Assembly: GCA_964645765.1 (NCBI GenBank)
Contig: CAZYBE010000011.1
Location: 1-64,000 of the forward strand
Direction of reading: 5' to 3'
Origin: CAZGMN01 sp964645765
GTDB taxonomy: Bacteria > Acidobacteriota > Aminicenantia > Aminicenantales > Aminicenantaceae
DNA: 64,000 bases
Numbering within the stretch: position 1 is the stretch's first letter; every line of letters starts with the position of its first letter. The notes beneath the pieces are model-generated. The model was not told the DNA's origin. It did no database searches and saw nothing but the letters and a program-made list of their open reading frames with translations. The position numbers and the translations under genes were made by a program. Positions 41,299-49,546 of this stretch are shown piece by piece.

Positions 41299-43449
41299 TC
41301 AGTCTTTTTCTTCTCTCGAGGGCAGGAAATTTTCCATCACCCAGATTTCCGGCCCTTTGTCAGTCGGTCCATGAGAAGTAAAGGCAATCTGTCGACCGTC
41401 GGGATGAGGGCTTATGGTGGAGGGCCCGGTCATGGATATTCCCATTTTTTGAGGCTGCCCGCCAATGAAAGGCACACGCCACAACTCCCAGAGATTCTCT
41501 CCACTCTGGATCCTGGGGTAGATGACAAATCGTCCGTCGGCGCTCCATCGCGTATTAACCATGGCGTTTCTACTATTCTCGAACCGGCACAGCTCCCGTG
41601 GCTCCCCGCCTTGGGCCGGGATGATCTTGATGACTCTCTCATATTTCTCGGTTGGAGATTTAATAGGCTGTTCGATTACGGCCAGCCATTTTTTGTCCGG
41701 AGAGATTGTGAGCATCGGATTTTTTTCCAGGTCGAGTTGGTGTATCTTTTCGGATTGGCCTGTTTCAAGGTTTTGATAGATGATAGGACAAACGGAATTG
41801 ACCAGGTCATAGTGGAGATAGAAGAGAGCCTTCCCATCATCGGACCACTCGGGAGATAAAAAGAATCCTTCCCTCGCCATCGCCGGGCCTTTGCTCTGCG
41901 TCTGCGCGATAGTCGTAACTTCTCCGGTATTCGCGTCAAGTCTGGTGAGCCCTACGCGCTTCTCTTGATCCATTCCAGACACCAGGATTGACGAACAACC
42001 GGGCGCCCAGCGCAGATCATAAACATGCCGATTGAGCGGGAAAACCCTTTCACGGCCCTCTTCGAGCGAGCGAACACAGAGAAAGTTGGGGGCCTGGAGA
42101 TAGTTTATGGAAGCTCGGGGTAATGAACTCCTGACAAACGCGACCTGTTTACCGTCGGGTGAAAATTCCGGATTGGAATTGCGACCCTCAAAAGGCAAAA
42201 ACATTTTTTTGACCGGACCATTGCTAAGGCATGTCTCAGGATTTACAGCGGCGACGAAAATGCTCTGAATACCACTCGAAGAGGCGTAATAGAAGTCTCC
42301 GTTTTGCGTGACACCCATGGGATCAACATAACCGAGATTTCTTTGGACTATTTCCGGTTCACCATTGGGCCGTCCGTCGGATACGGGGAGGATCCAAGCA
42401 TCAAAGGTTCCCGTGCGGTCACTCGCAAACATAAGATATTTTCCGTTCGGGGTCCAGCCGAGCAAATAATCGTTGGCAGGATGCTCGATCAAAGGGACCT
42501 CGGTTTTCCCATCAATCGAGAGCAGATAGATATCACTATCTGGTCCCTCTTTGTATTGAAAATTGAAGGCAATGTACTTCCCGTCTGGGGAAAATCTCAT
42601 TTTGCCATCGCTCCATTCCCTCTTCTTAAGAGTTTTGATGGAGCCATCGGCAACTGATACAAGTGAAACAAGACAGTCGCTCTTTGTATAGATTACGGCT
42701 AGAATGTGTTTCCCGTCTGGAGACCAATCTGAGAGGCTAATACATGGATAAGATTCAGTCAGAATTCTGGGTTTTGAACCGTCGAGTCCGATAATTCTCA
42801 GGTCGTTCTTTCCGTCTTTGTTCCACCAGCCGTAGGCAATCTTCGTTCCGTCAGGAGACCACCGGGAATTTTCGGGCCAACTTTTGTCCTCCCAGTTCTT
42901 TTTGTCCGTGAGCGACCATTTCTTTTGAGTGGCGATTTCGTAGACGGCAAGGTTGCCCGTGTCCCAGTCTGTGTAGGAGATATAACGCCCGTCAGGGGAA
43001 GGGGCCCCCATCACTTCCACGTCCGGCCCTTCCCAAACCAACCGCAGATTTTTCCCTCTATCACCTTGTTCAACAAAAGACTGAGCTTGGACAAGGTTGG
43101 ACAGCTTTTCCTGCGCCATCCTCACAATGTCCCTCTGGCCGGGATAATCGCTGATCACCTTTTGGAAAGCTTCTTGAGCTTGTTTCGCCTTTTCTTTCCC
43201 CAACTTTTCGTAGCAGGTTCCAATGCGGAACTGGGCTTTGGCCGCCAGAGATTCATCCTTTGTTTCATCAACAACCTTCTGATAGAGAGAAATCGCTTCT
43301 TCCAGATTTCCCTCCCCGCGCTCTTTGGCAAGTGCTTTTTGGAATAAGTCGTAAGCGCTTTGGGTTGATAAGCTCGCAAAGCTGAGAGGCAAGAAAAAGA
43401 GAACTGCGATCAAGATTGAAGATTTTTTCAGAATTGAATATTTCTTCAT
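41299..43449 (-). CDS. Cassette 4: exported TPR + PD40 beta-propeller protein
   Basis: A 716-residue exported protein: signal peptide (about 1-27), TPRs (about 30-130, AKAQFRIGTCYEKLGKEKAKQAQEAF cited as QFRIGTCYEKLG) with an insertion of three residues relative to the others, then PD40 blades with SPDGR/SPDGK motifs. It ends IWVMENFLPSREEKD. AAGGAGG precedes the ATG. The longest regulator ladder of the window lies directly upstream. Confidence 0.88.
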   Translation of the reverse strand: MKKYSILKKSSILIAVLFFLPLSFASLSTQSAYDLFQKALAKERGEGNLEEAISLYQKVVDETKDESLAAKAQFRIGTCYEKLGKEKAKQAQEAFQKVISDYPGQRDIVRMAQEKLSNLVQAQSFVEQGDRGKNLRLVWEGPDVEVMGAPSPDGRYISYTDWDTGNLAVYEIATQKKWSLTDKKNWEDKSWPENSRWSPDGTKIAYGWWNKDGKNDLRIIGLDGSKPRILTESYPCISLSDWSPDGKHILAVIYTKSDCLVSLVSVADGSIKTLKKREWSDGKMRFSPDGKYIAFNFQYKEGPDSDIYLLSIDGKTEVPLIEHPANDYLLGWTPNGKYLMFASDRTGTFDAWILPVSDGRPNGEPEIVQRNLGYVDPMGVTQNGDFYYASSSGIQSIFVAAVNPETCLSNGPVKKMFLPFEGRNSNPEFSPDGKQVAFVRSSLPRASINYLQAPNFLCVRSLEEGRERVFPLNRHVYDLRWAPGCSSILVSGMDQEKRVGLTRLDANTGEVTTIAQTQSKGPAMAREGFFLSPEWSDDGKALFYLHYDLVNSVCPIIYQNLETGQSEKIHQLDLEKNPMLTISPDKKWLAVIEQPIKSPTEKYERVIKIIPAQGGEPRELCRFENSRNAMVNTRWSADGRFVIYPRIQSGENLWELWRVPFIGGQPQKMGISMTGPSTISPHPDGRQIAFTSHGPTDKGPEIWVMENFLPSREEKD

Positions 43450-43511
43450 TCCTATCCTCCTTTGACTTTAATTAATTCAACCCTCAATTTAGCGCTCTCG
43501 GCTTAGGAATG

Positions 43512-43599
43512 TGTCATGATGATGTCTCAAAACTGTAATTTTTTTGTAAAAATAGCTTCAGAAAATTGTCTTCTTTTTGTCATGAAAATGTCATTTATC
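43512..43599. promoter_or_regulatory. Eight-step 11-bp operator ladder upstream of propeller 4
   Basis: Units start at 43512, 43523, 43534, 43545, 43556, 43567, 43578 and 43589, exactly 11 bp apart. Seven of the eight begin TGT (TGTC at 43512, 43523, 43567, 43578 and 43589; TGTA at 43534 and 43545); only 43556 (CTTC) does not. Eleven-bp direct repeats of TGTC are the hallmark of PhoB-class binding sites. The box TTGTCATGAAAATGTCAT recurs before kinase 4. The right end overlaps the regulator stop codon. Confidence 0.75.
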
Positions 43600-44283
43600 G
43601 AGGATAAGCTTGTAGCCGACGCCATGAATTGTGATCAAGTATTGCGGGTTGGCTGGGTCATCTTCAAGCTTGTTTCGAAGCAAAGCGATGTGATTGTCCA
43701 CAGTCCGAGTTGTCGGATATTGGTCATAGCCCCACACTTCATCGAGAAGCTCTTCGCGTGTGACCACTTCGCCCGCGCGTGCAGCCAAGAGGCGAAGCAC
43801 ACCAAATTCCTTGCGCGACATGTTTATTGCCTTGCCGGCTTTCTGCGCCTCGAACTTCCTGAAATCGACGAACACCTTGCCGAAATGCAGCTCTTCCGGA
43901 AGATTCCCGGCCTTGGATTTCTGCATGCGTCTTAAAATGGCACGGATTCTTGCCATCAACTCAGGAACTGAAAAAGGCTTTGTGACATAATCATCAGCTC
44001 CAAGGTCAAGCCCGAGCACACGGTCCACTTCCTCACCCCTGGCAGTCAACATTAAGATCGGCGTGACGATGCCCTCATCACGCATCTTACGGCAAAGCTC
44101 ATAGCCGCTCATTTTAGGCAGCATCAAATCCAGAATAATCAAGTCGGGCTTTTTCTCTCGAATTAAACAGTAGCCCTGCTCCCCGTCTGTAGCGGTTAAA
44201 ACCTCATACTTTTCATACTCCAGGTTATCCTTGAGTCCGCGGAGTATCGCCTGATCATCCTCGATGATGAGGATCCGTTTCAT
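43591..44283 (-). CDS. Cassette 4: OmpR/PhoB-family response regulator
   Basis: A 230-residue regulator with E8-D9-D10, phospho-acceptor D52 (LIILDLMLP), MLTARG and VTKPFSVPELMARI, and a winged helix ending HGVGYKLILDK. Its start overlaps the kinase 4 stop by 4 bp (ATGA), so translation is coupled. It is the likely protein that binds the 11-bp ladder at 43512-43599 and the matching box before kinase 4. Confidence 0.95.
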   Translation of the reverse strand: MKRILIIEDDQAILRGLKDNLEYEKYEVLTATDGEQGYCLIREKKPDLIILDLMLPKMSGYELCRKMRDEGIVTPILMLTARGEEVDRVLGLDLGADDYVTKPFSVPELMARIRAILRRMQKSKAGNLPEELHFGKVFVDFRKFEAQKAGKAINMSRKEFGVLRLLAARAGEVVTREELLDEVWGYDQYPTTRTVDNHIALLRNKLEDDPANPQYLITIHGVGYKLILDK

Positions 44284-46247
44284 AACTCCTTCTCCAGGGG
44301 AAGGTAAATGGAAAATGTGCTCCCTTTTCCAGGTGTACTTTCCACCTCGATATATCCTCTGTGAGCTTTAACAATATGGGAAACAAGGGCAAGACCAAGG
44401 CCAGTTCCGGGAAGGCGCTTGTTCTCCTCAGAAGGGATTCGGTAGAACTTTTCAAAAATCCGCTCTTTTTCCCGCGGATCAATTCCCACACCCCGGTCAA
44501 CAACCTGAATCAGGGCATGGCCGTCCTTTCTTTGAAGCCGCAACTCGATTTCCCGGGACTCACCCGAGTACTTCATGGCATTGTGGAGGAGGTTCAAAAT
44601 TGCCTGTTCGATCGCATCTCGATCCACTCGAACTTCGGGCAAGCCTTCATCTGCCTGGACATGAAGCTTGAAGCCCTGTTTACTCAGGGGATATTCCATG
44701 GCTCGCGCAGCTCCCTGGATAATTTCGGAGAGAGAAGCTGTTTCAGGCCTGTAAATCCTTTTCCCTTGCTCGATCTTGGAGAAGTCGAGCACGTTGTTTA
44801 AAAGCCGTGTCAGGCGCTCGCTCTCGTTAACAATCGTGTCCAGGTATTCTCTCTGCGTCTTGGGATCCTTTGAGCGGCCCAAACGCAGCGTTTCAGCGAA
44901 CATCCGGATGGCTGTAAGCGGTGTCTTTAGCTCATGGGAGACACTGGAAACAAATTGGGAGCGCATCTCAGCCATCTGGACTTCGCGGCGCACGTCTCTC
45001 CAGAGGAGATAGGCTCCGAACAGAGTCACGCTCAAGACTAAAAGCAGAGCGAGCAAATAAAAAGCAGGTTGAACGCTCCATTGCTTAGATAGCACTGACA
45101 ATTCGCCGGCCTCGAAAGCGATTTTCAAACCCCGGAAATTCGGACCTAGGAATTTTCCTTCGGAAGCTTCATCTCGGATAAAGCGGATTTCTCCAGGGTA
45201 AGTTTTTAGAAAGCCGCTGTCTGATTTGAGTGAAGCGAGGATATCCCCAGCTTCAACAACAATGACCAAAGGATTTGTTCCAGCCGGAGGCGAAGCCAGA
45301 CTGATTAGCCACGGACCTTCACCATAAGGGACCCAGATGGATTCATTTTTCTGACTTTCCTGATTCGTAAACAAGGGCAAGGTTTGGAAATCTCTTTGGA
45401 GCGCCAAAGATTGTTCCATCTTTCGGATATAATCCAGAATCTGCTGATTATATTTATGTGCAGCATCTTTAACGGACGGTTCGGGGGTGTTGATTAATTT
45501 TTCTGCTAAATCTTTAAGCAGATAGGCTTCAGCAGGAGAAAGCCACCGCTTCGCTTCAATTTCTGCGCTGATAGCTTCTGCGATTTCCTCAAAGCCCGTA
45601 CCAGCTTCAAGAAGCGGCCCTGCGGCATATAAGCAGAAGGGAATTCCATACTCATCTTTTATTCTCGAAGGGAGCTTTAAAATACTATGGAAATGCTCTA
45701 AAGCTTCTTTTTTTCTATCCGTCTTCGAGAGAGCTCGCGCCAACAAAAGATGAGCGTAGCTTTTTCGAATGGGTTCTCGAGTTGCATTAATCAGCTGGCG
45801 ATAGAGCTCAGCCGCACGGGTAAAATTTTTCTTTGCAAATTCCTGTTGCTCGGCATGCTGAATCTGTATTGCAAAATTAGAATCACTCAAAATTTGTCTG
45901 AATTCCGCGCTCTGTTGATTTGATTCCCACGGCAAACGCAACTTTGCTTCTTTCACCTGACCGATAAGCGCGACCTCAGGATTTATATATTCTAGGTTGC
46001 CCGGGAGTTCAGTCCAATTTATCGACACACCTGCTTCCTGTAATTTGATCTTTTCCAGGCGCATGAGTAAGACTTGGCCAAATTCTCTCGCCGCACGCTG
46101 TCGCTCATCCTCCATTCGCTTCTGAGCAAGCTCCTGTTCTTGCCTTATCATACGCCAAGCAAAAATTACCAGGAGTAAGCTTGGCAAAACGACAGCGATT
46201 AAAAACAGAAAAAATTGCTTGCGATGGCTGTGCGAATTTATCGGCAT
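44280..46247 (-). CDS. Cassette 4: sensor histidine kinase with extracytoplasmic TPR-like domain
   Basis: The shortest of the five kinases, 655 residues. TM1 is about 11-29, then an extracytoplasmic region with TPR-like helices (about 125-200, AEQQEFAKKNFTRAAELY), TM2 (about 393-413), HisKA with H438 (SHELKTPL) and ATPase motifs NLLHNAMKYS, DRGVGID and GTGLGLALV. The segment between TPR and TM2 is shortened compared with its paralogues. Box TTGTCATGAAAATGTCAT lies 50-67 bp upstream. Confidence 0.93.
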   Translation of the reverse strand: MPINSHSHRKQFFLFLIAVVLPSLLLVIFAWRMIRQEQELAQKRMEDERQRAAREFGQVLLMRLEKIKLQEAGVSINWTELPGNLEYINPEVALIGQVKEAKLRLPWESNQQSAEFRQILSDSNFAIQIQHAEQQEFAKKNFTRAAELYRQLINATREPIRKSYAHLLLARALSKTDRKKEALEHFHSILKLPSRIKDEYGIPFCLYAAGPLLEAGTGFEEIAEAISAEIEAKRWLSPAEAYLLKDLAEKLINTPEPSVKDAAHKYNQQILDYIRKMEQSLALQRDFQTLPLFTNQESQKNESIWVPYGEGPWLISLASPPAGTNPLVIVVEAGDILASLKSDSGFLKTYPGEIRFIRDEASEGKFLGPNFRGLKIAFEAGELSVLSKQWSVQPAFYLLALLLVLSVTLFGAYLLWRDVRREVQMAEMRSQFVSSVSHELKTPLTAIRMFAETLRLGRSKDPKTQREYLDTIVNESERLTRLLNNVLDFSKIEQGKRIYRPETASLSEIIQGAARAMEYPLSKQGFKLHVQADEGLPEVRVDRDAIEQAILNLLHNAMKYSGESREIELRLQRKDGHALIQVVDRGVGIDPREKERIFEKFYRIPSEENKRLPGTGLGLALVSHIVKAHRGYIEVESTPGKGSTFSIYLPLEKEL

Positions 46248-46296
46248 GGGGTTAGCCTTTATGCGGAAGTTATCTTATTAAGAGGGATATCGAAAG

Positions 46297-46314
46297 TTGT
46301 CATGAAAATGTCAT
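46297..46314. promoter_or_regulatory. Pho-box-like operator upstream of kinase 4
   Basis: TTGTCATGAAAATGTCAT has two TGTCAT half-sites 11 bp apart and is identical over 18 bp to 43577-43594 before propeller 4. It resembles the classic Pho box layout (CTGTCAT repeats). It lies 50-67 bp before the kinase start. Confidence 0.68.
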
Positions 46315-46563
46315 GAGGCAAGCACTTGTCTACCTATTACCCTTTTTTCTTATCCATTAGTTTATAACATAGGAAATAACTGTGGTCAAACAATCTGGCT
46401 TTCTGTGAATGTTCTACTAGTCCAGTAAGATTCTTAATACGAGGGCAGATGCTTTAAGAGAGAATAATCTTGAGCCTCAGTGAGTGGCTTGATTGGTCAA
46501 CGCAAAAAGTTACTTGATATCTTCGATAAGCTTCTCATAATTTTCGATGTTCTGATCTAGATT
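46315..46563. other. Intergenic region between cassettes 4 and 5
   Basis: About 250 bp of A+T-rich sequence after propeller 5 and beyond the kinase 4 operator. I see no gene, no clear terminator and no repeat. Confidence 0.5.
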
Positions 46564-48744
46564 TTACTTTTTTTGCCTATTTTCTTCAGGCAGGAAATTC
46601 TCCATCACCCAAATATCTACACTCAGAGTGGAGCAACAAAAGGCCATACTCTGTCCATCGGGATGAAGACTTAGATATTTCAATTGTTTCATCTCCAAGC
46701 CAAGCTCCTGTGGTTTTTCTTCGTCCAAAGAAATCTGCCATAGGCTGCATTTGTTAATGTTATCCTTGTATTTGGCGAAAACCAATCCTTTTCCATCGGT
46801 TGTCCATGCGAATGTTGAAAAAGTTTCTTTTTTCCCAAGCGTCAAAATTTTTCTGAGTTCTCCACCAGAAGAAGGCATGACATAAAGGGTATCCAATATG
46901 GTCTCCAAGTTCTGTCTCGTAAATGCCAGCCAATCTCCATCTGGTGAGAGAGACATGTGAAAACATCCAGACTTAAGTTCCTGTTCTCGGCCAGATTCAA
47001 TATCATAAACCTTGAGAATGGAGGGGTATTTTTCAAGGGGTTCATCATATTTTTGCACCGTATAATAGAGCTTCTTTTTATCAGGCGACCAGCTGGCCCA
47101 GAAGATTCTGATAAAATCAGGGCCGAATGTTTTCAGCTTCTTCGAATCTCCAGTTTGCACATCAATTTCAAAAATCCCAAGTTGCCCTGAAGGATCTTCT
47201 CCTGCCGCTAGGATAGATTCTCCATCTGGAGACCATTTGATAGGTTGAACAGACTTCAAGTCGAGCCTGAATTCTTTTTGTTCGTCGGTACCTTCCGACT
47301 GGATACAGAGAAACCAGACATAATCGCTTCCGAATAGCCTGGAAGACATATAGGCCAGAGACTTCCCATCCGGAGACCAATCGGGAAAGAGATTTGAACC
47401 CTCATACTTTTGCATCGCTTTTTCTGGTGAGGTCTTGAGTTTGGCTTTTTGTTTATCGTAAGTGGCCGTGTAAATATCACTCGTCCAATTTTCCTTACTG
47501 TAATAAAAAGATCCACTTTTATCAAGACCCAGGGGATTTATCTCTCCCAATTCCTTGTGAACCAGCAGAGGATTTCCCTGGAGCTGTCCTTCTTCAATTC
47601 CTACAATCCAAGAATCTAAGGATCCTCTCCTATTGCTGGCAAAAAAGAGCTTTTTTCCATTAGGCGATAAGTCAAGGATAAAATCATCAGCTGGATGCTC
47701 CACCAGCTTTATGTCCTTCCCGTCTTCCAAAGAGTATAGAAAGATGTCACGTTCTGGGGAATCTTTCTTCTGGGGCAAATCATAGACTATGTACTTCCCA
47801 TCAGGTGAAAGCAAGGCGTTATCTAGAGGATTAAGAGGCGTTTCAAGCTGCTTCAGCATCCGGATCGAACCATCTGCAACTTTGACCAATGCCAACTGAC
47901 CTGTCATATCGCTTTTTAAGAAGGCAGTAAGGATATGATTTCCATCCGATGCCCAGTCCAGAGGAACTACAAAAGGAAATTCCTCACTGTGCAGGAGAAC
48001 GCGGGGCTTCGGTTTTGTCAGAGGAATAATGCAGATATCACATCCGCCGCCGCTGGGTAAGCCTAAACTCGACCAGCCATAGGCAATCTTTTGGCCATCG
48101 GGAGCCCATATGGAACTCGTAGCATACTTCATTTTCTTAATCAATGACATCCTTTCTTTTGCTGAAATCTTTTCCACATCACCGAATATGAAAAAATTAT
48201 CCGTCAACCGCCTTCTCTTTTTTGTGTTCAGATCGAGAACAGCAAGGTCGCCTCCATGCCTATCTGTAAAAGCTATGTATCGGCCGTCTGGGGAAACAGA
48301 GCTCAGATTGTTCATCCGCACATCGAGGTTTTCCCAGAGCTTCCTCATTCTGAATTGTCTGTTGCCTTTATCCGACACGGCTTGGGCTTTAATAAAAATG
48401 GCAAGTTTTTCTTTGGCCACCTTGACAGCTTCAGCCTGCTCAGGATAATTTTCGACGACTTTTTTAAAAGCTTTTTCGGCTTCTTTAAAACCTAATTTTT
48501 CATAGCAGAGGCCGATGTGAAGTTGAGCTTTAGCCGCAACCTCACGATTATCTGGATACTGTTTCAATATTTTCTGATAAAGCTCGATGGCCTTCTGCAA
48601 ATCTCCCTGAGCTTCTTCCATGTAAAGTGCTTTTTCGAAGAGCTCTCCTGCAGTCTGCTGGTATGATAAGCTATTGAATACGAAGAGAAGAAGGCAAAAG
48701 GCTGAAACAAAAAGACTGAAAACGATTTTCCTAACATTTTTCAT
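46564..48744 (-). CDS. Cassette 5: exported TPR + PD40 beta-propeller protein
   Basis: About 726 residues: signal peptide, TPRs (about 35-125, LHIGLCYEKLGFKEAEKAF cited as IGLCYEKLGF) and PD40 blades, ending IWVMENFLPEENRQKK. The start at 48744 (MKNVRK) is chosen because GGAGGG precedes it; an in-frame ATG at 48762 lies before that site. Like its paralogues it is predicted to be periplasmic or surface located. Confidence 0.88.
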   Translation of the reverse strand: MKNVRKIVFSLFVSAFCLLLFVFNSLSYQQTAGELFEKALYMEEAQGDLQKAIELYQKILKQYPDNREVAAKAQLHIGLCYEKLGFKEAEKAFKKVVENYPEQAEAVKVAKEKLAIFIKAQAVSDKGNRQFRMRKLWENLDVRMNNLSSVSPDGRYIAFTDRHGGDLAVLDLNTKKRRRLTDNFFIFGDVEKISAKERMSLIKKMKYATSSIWAPDGQKIAYGWSSLGLPSGGGCDICIIPLTKPKPRVLLHSEEFPFVVPLDWASDGNHILTAFLKSDMTGQLALVKVADGSIRMLKQLETPLNPLDNALLSPDGKYIVYDLPQKKDSPERDIFLYSLEDGKDIKLVEHPADDFILDLSPNGKKLFFASNRRGSLDSWIVGIEEGQLQGNPLLVHKELGEINPLGLDKSGSFYYSKENWTSDIYTATYDKQKAKLKTSPEKAMQKYEGSNLFPDWSPDGKSLAYMSSRLFGSDYVWFLCIQSEGTDEQKEFRLDLKSVQPIKWSPDGESILAAGEDPSGQLGIFEIDVQTGDSKKLKTFGPDFIRIFWASWSPDKKKLYYTVQKYDEPLEKYPSILKVYDIESGREQELKSGCFHMSLSPDGDWLAFTRQNLETILDTLYVMPSSGGELRKILTLGKKETFSTFAWTTDGKGLVFAKYKDNINKCSLWQISLDEEKPQELGLEMKQLKYLSLHPDGQSMAFCCSTLSVDIWVMENFLPEENRQKK

Positions 48745-48802
48745 TGTATCCCTCCATTTCATAGTTTCAGCCTTAATATAATGTTTTCTTCAATGGGATG
48801 TG

Positions 48803-48835
48803 TTCAGGAAGTATGAAAATATAATGAAATTTCAT
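48803..48835. promoter_or_regulatory. Phased half-sites upstream of propeller 5
   Basis: TGAAAAT at 48814 and TGAAATT at 48825 are 11 bp apart, with a weaker TTCAG at 48803 in phase. AAGTATGAAAATATAATGAA resembles AAGTGTGAAGATTCTGTCAA before kinase 5. It is the weakest of the propeller sites. Confidence 0.4.
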
Positions 48836-48852
48836 CGCAAATGGCCCCAAAG

Positions 48853-49539
48853 CTAATCAACGAATTTGTATCCCACTCCTCTGATGCTGAGGATATGTTT
48901 TGGATTGGTGGGGTCATCTTCTATTTTCTTTCTGATATTGGCGATGTGGCTGTCAATGGTCCGAAAAGAAACGGAAACATTGTCTTCGCCCCAGACTTTA
49001 TCCAGAAAATCATCTCTTGTTACCACCTCGCCTTTTTTCTGGATAAAAAGTTTTAGCATCAGAAATTCTAAAGACGTTAACTCAAGCTTCTTTCCTTTCT
49101 TTCTGGCCTCGTATTTCTTGAAGTCCAGTTCTACCTGGCCAAATTTATATTCTGCTAAATCTTTTGCTCTTTCTTCTGTTCTGCGCAGAACCGCCCTGGC
49201 ACGGGCCATAAGCTCTCGCAGGCTGAAAGGCTTGGTCACATAATCATCAGCACCCAACTCCAAGCCCAAGACTCTATCGATCTCTTTGTCTTTCACGGTA
49301 AGCATGATGATCGGCGTTGAATCCCCTTCCATTCTCAATTTCTTGCAGACTTCGTAACCGTCCAGGAGAGGAAGCATGATATCCAGGATGACGAGGTCCG
49401 GTTTCTGCTGCTTGACCATCTTGAAACCCTTCTCGCCATCCTCTGCCGTGAAAACTGAATAACCTTCGGATTCAAATTCATCCTTAAGGCTCAACAAGAT
49501 TCCGGGCTCGTCTTCAATGATTAGAACTTTTTTCGCCAT
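48853..49539 (-). CDS. Cassette 5: OmpR/PhoB-family response regulator
   Basis: A 228-residue regulator: receiver acidic residues E9-D10-E11, phospho-acceptor D53 (LVILDIMLP), IMLTVKD and VTKPFSLRELMARA, and a winged helix ending GVGYKFVD. Note LTV in place of the usual LTA after the conserved Thr. It starts 7 nt after the kinase 5 stop. Confidence 0.95.
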   Translation of the reverse strand: MAKKVLIIEDEPGILLSLKDEFESEGYSVFTAEDGEKGFKMVKQQKPDLVILDIMLPLLDGYEVCKKLRMEGDSTPIIMLTVKDKEIDRVLGLELGADDYVTKPFSLRELMARARAVLRRTEERAKDLAEYKFGQVELDFKKYEARKKGKKLELTSLEFLMLKLFIQKKGEVVTRDDFLDKVWGEDNVSVSFRTIDSHIANIRKKIEDDPTNPKHILSIRGVGYKFVD

Positions 49540-49546
49540 GTAAACC

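Noticed and set aside
24464..48744. Propellers as genuine TolB of a Tol-Pal system
   Set aside because: TPRs precede the blades, the N-terminal TolB domain is absent and no tolQ, tolR or pal is nearby.
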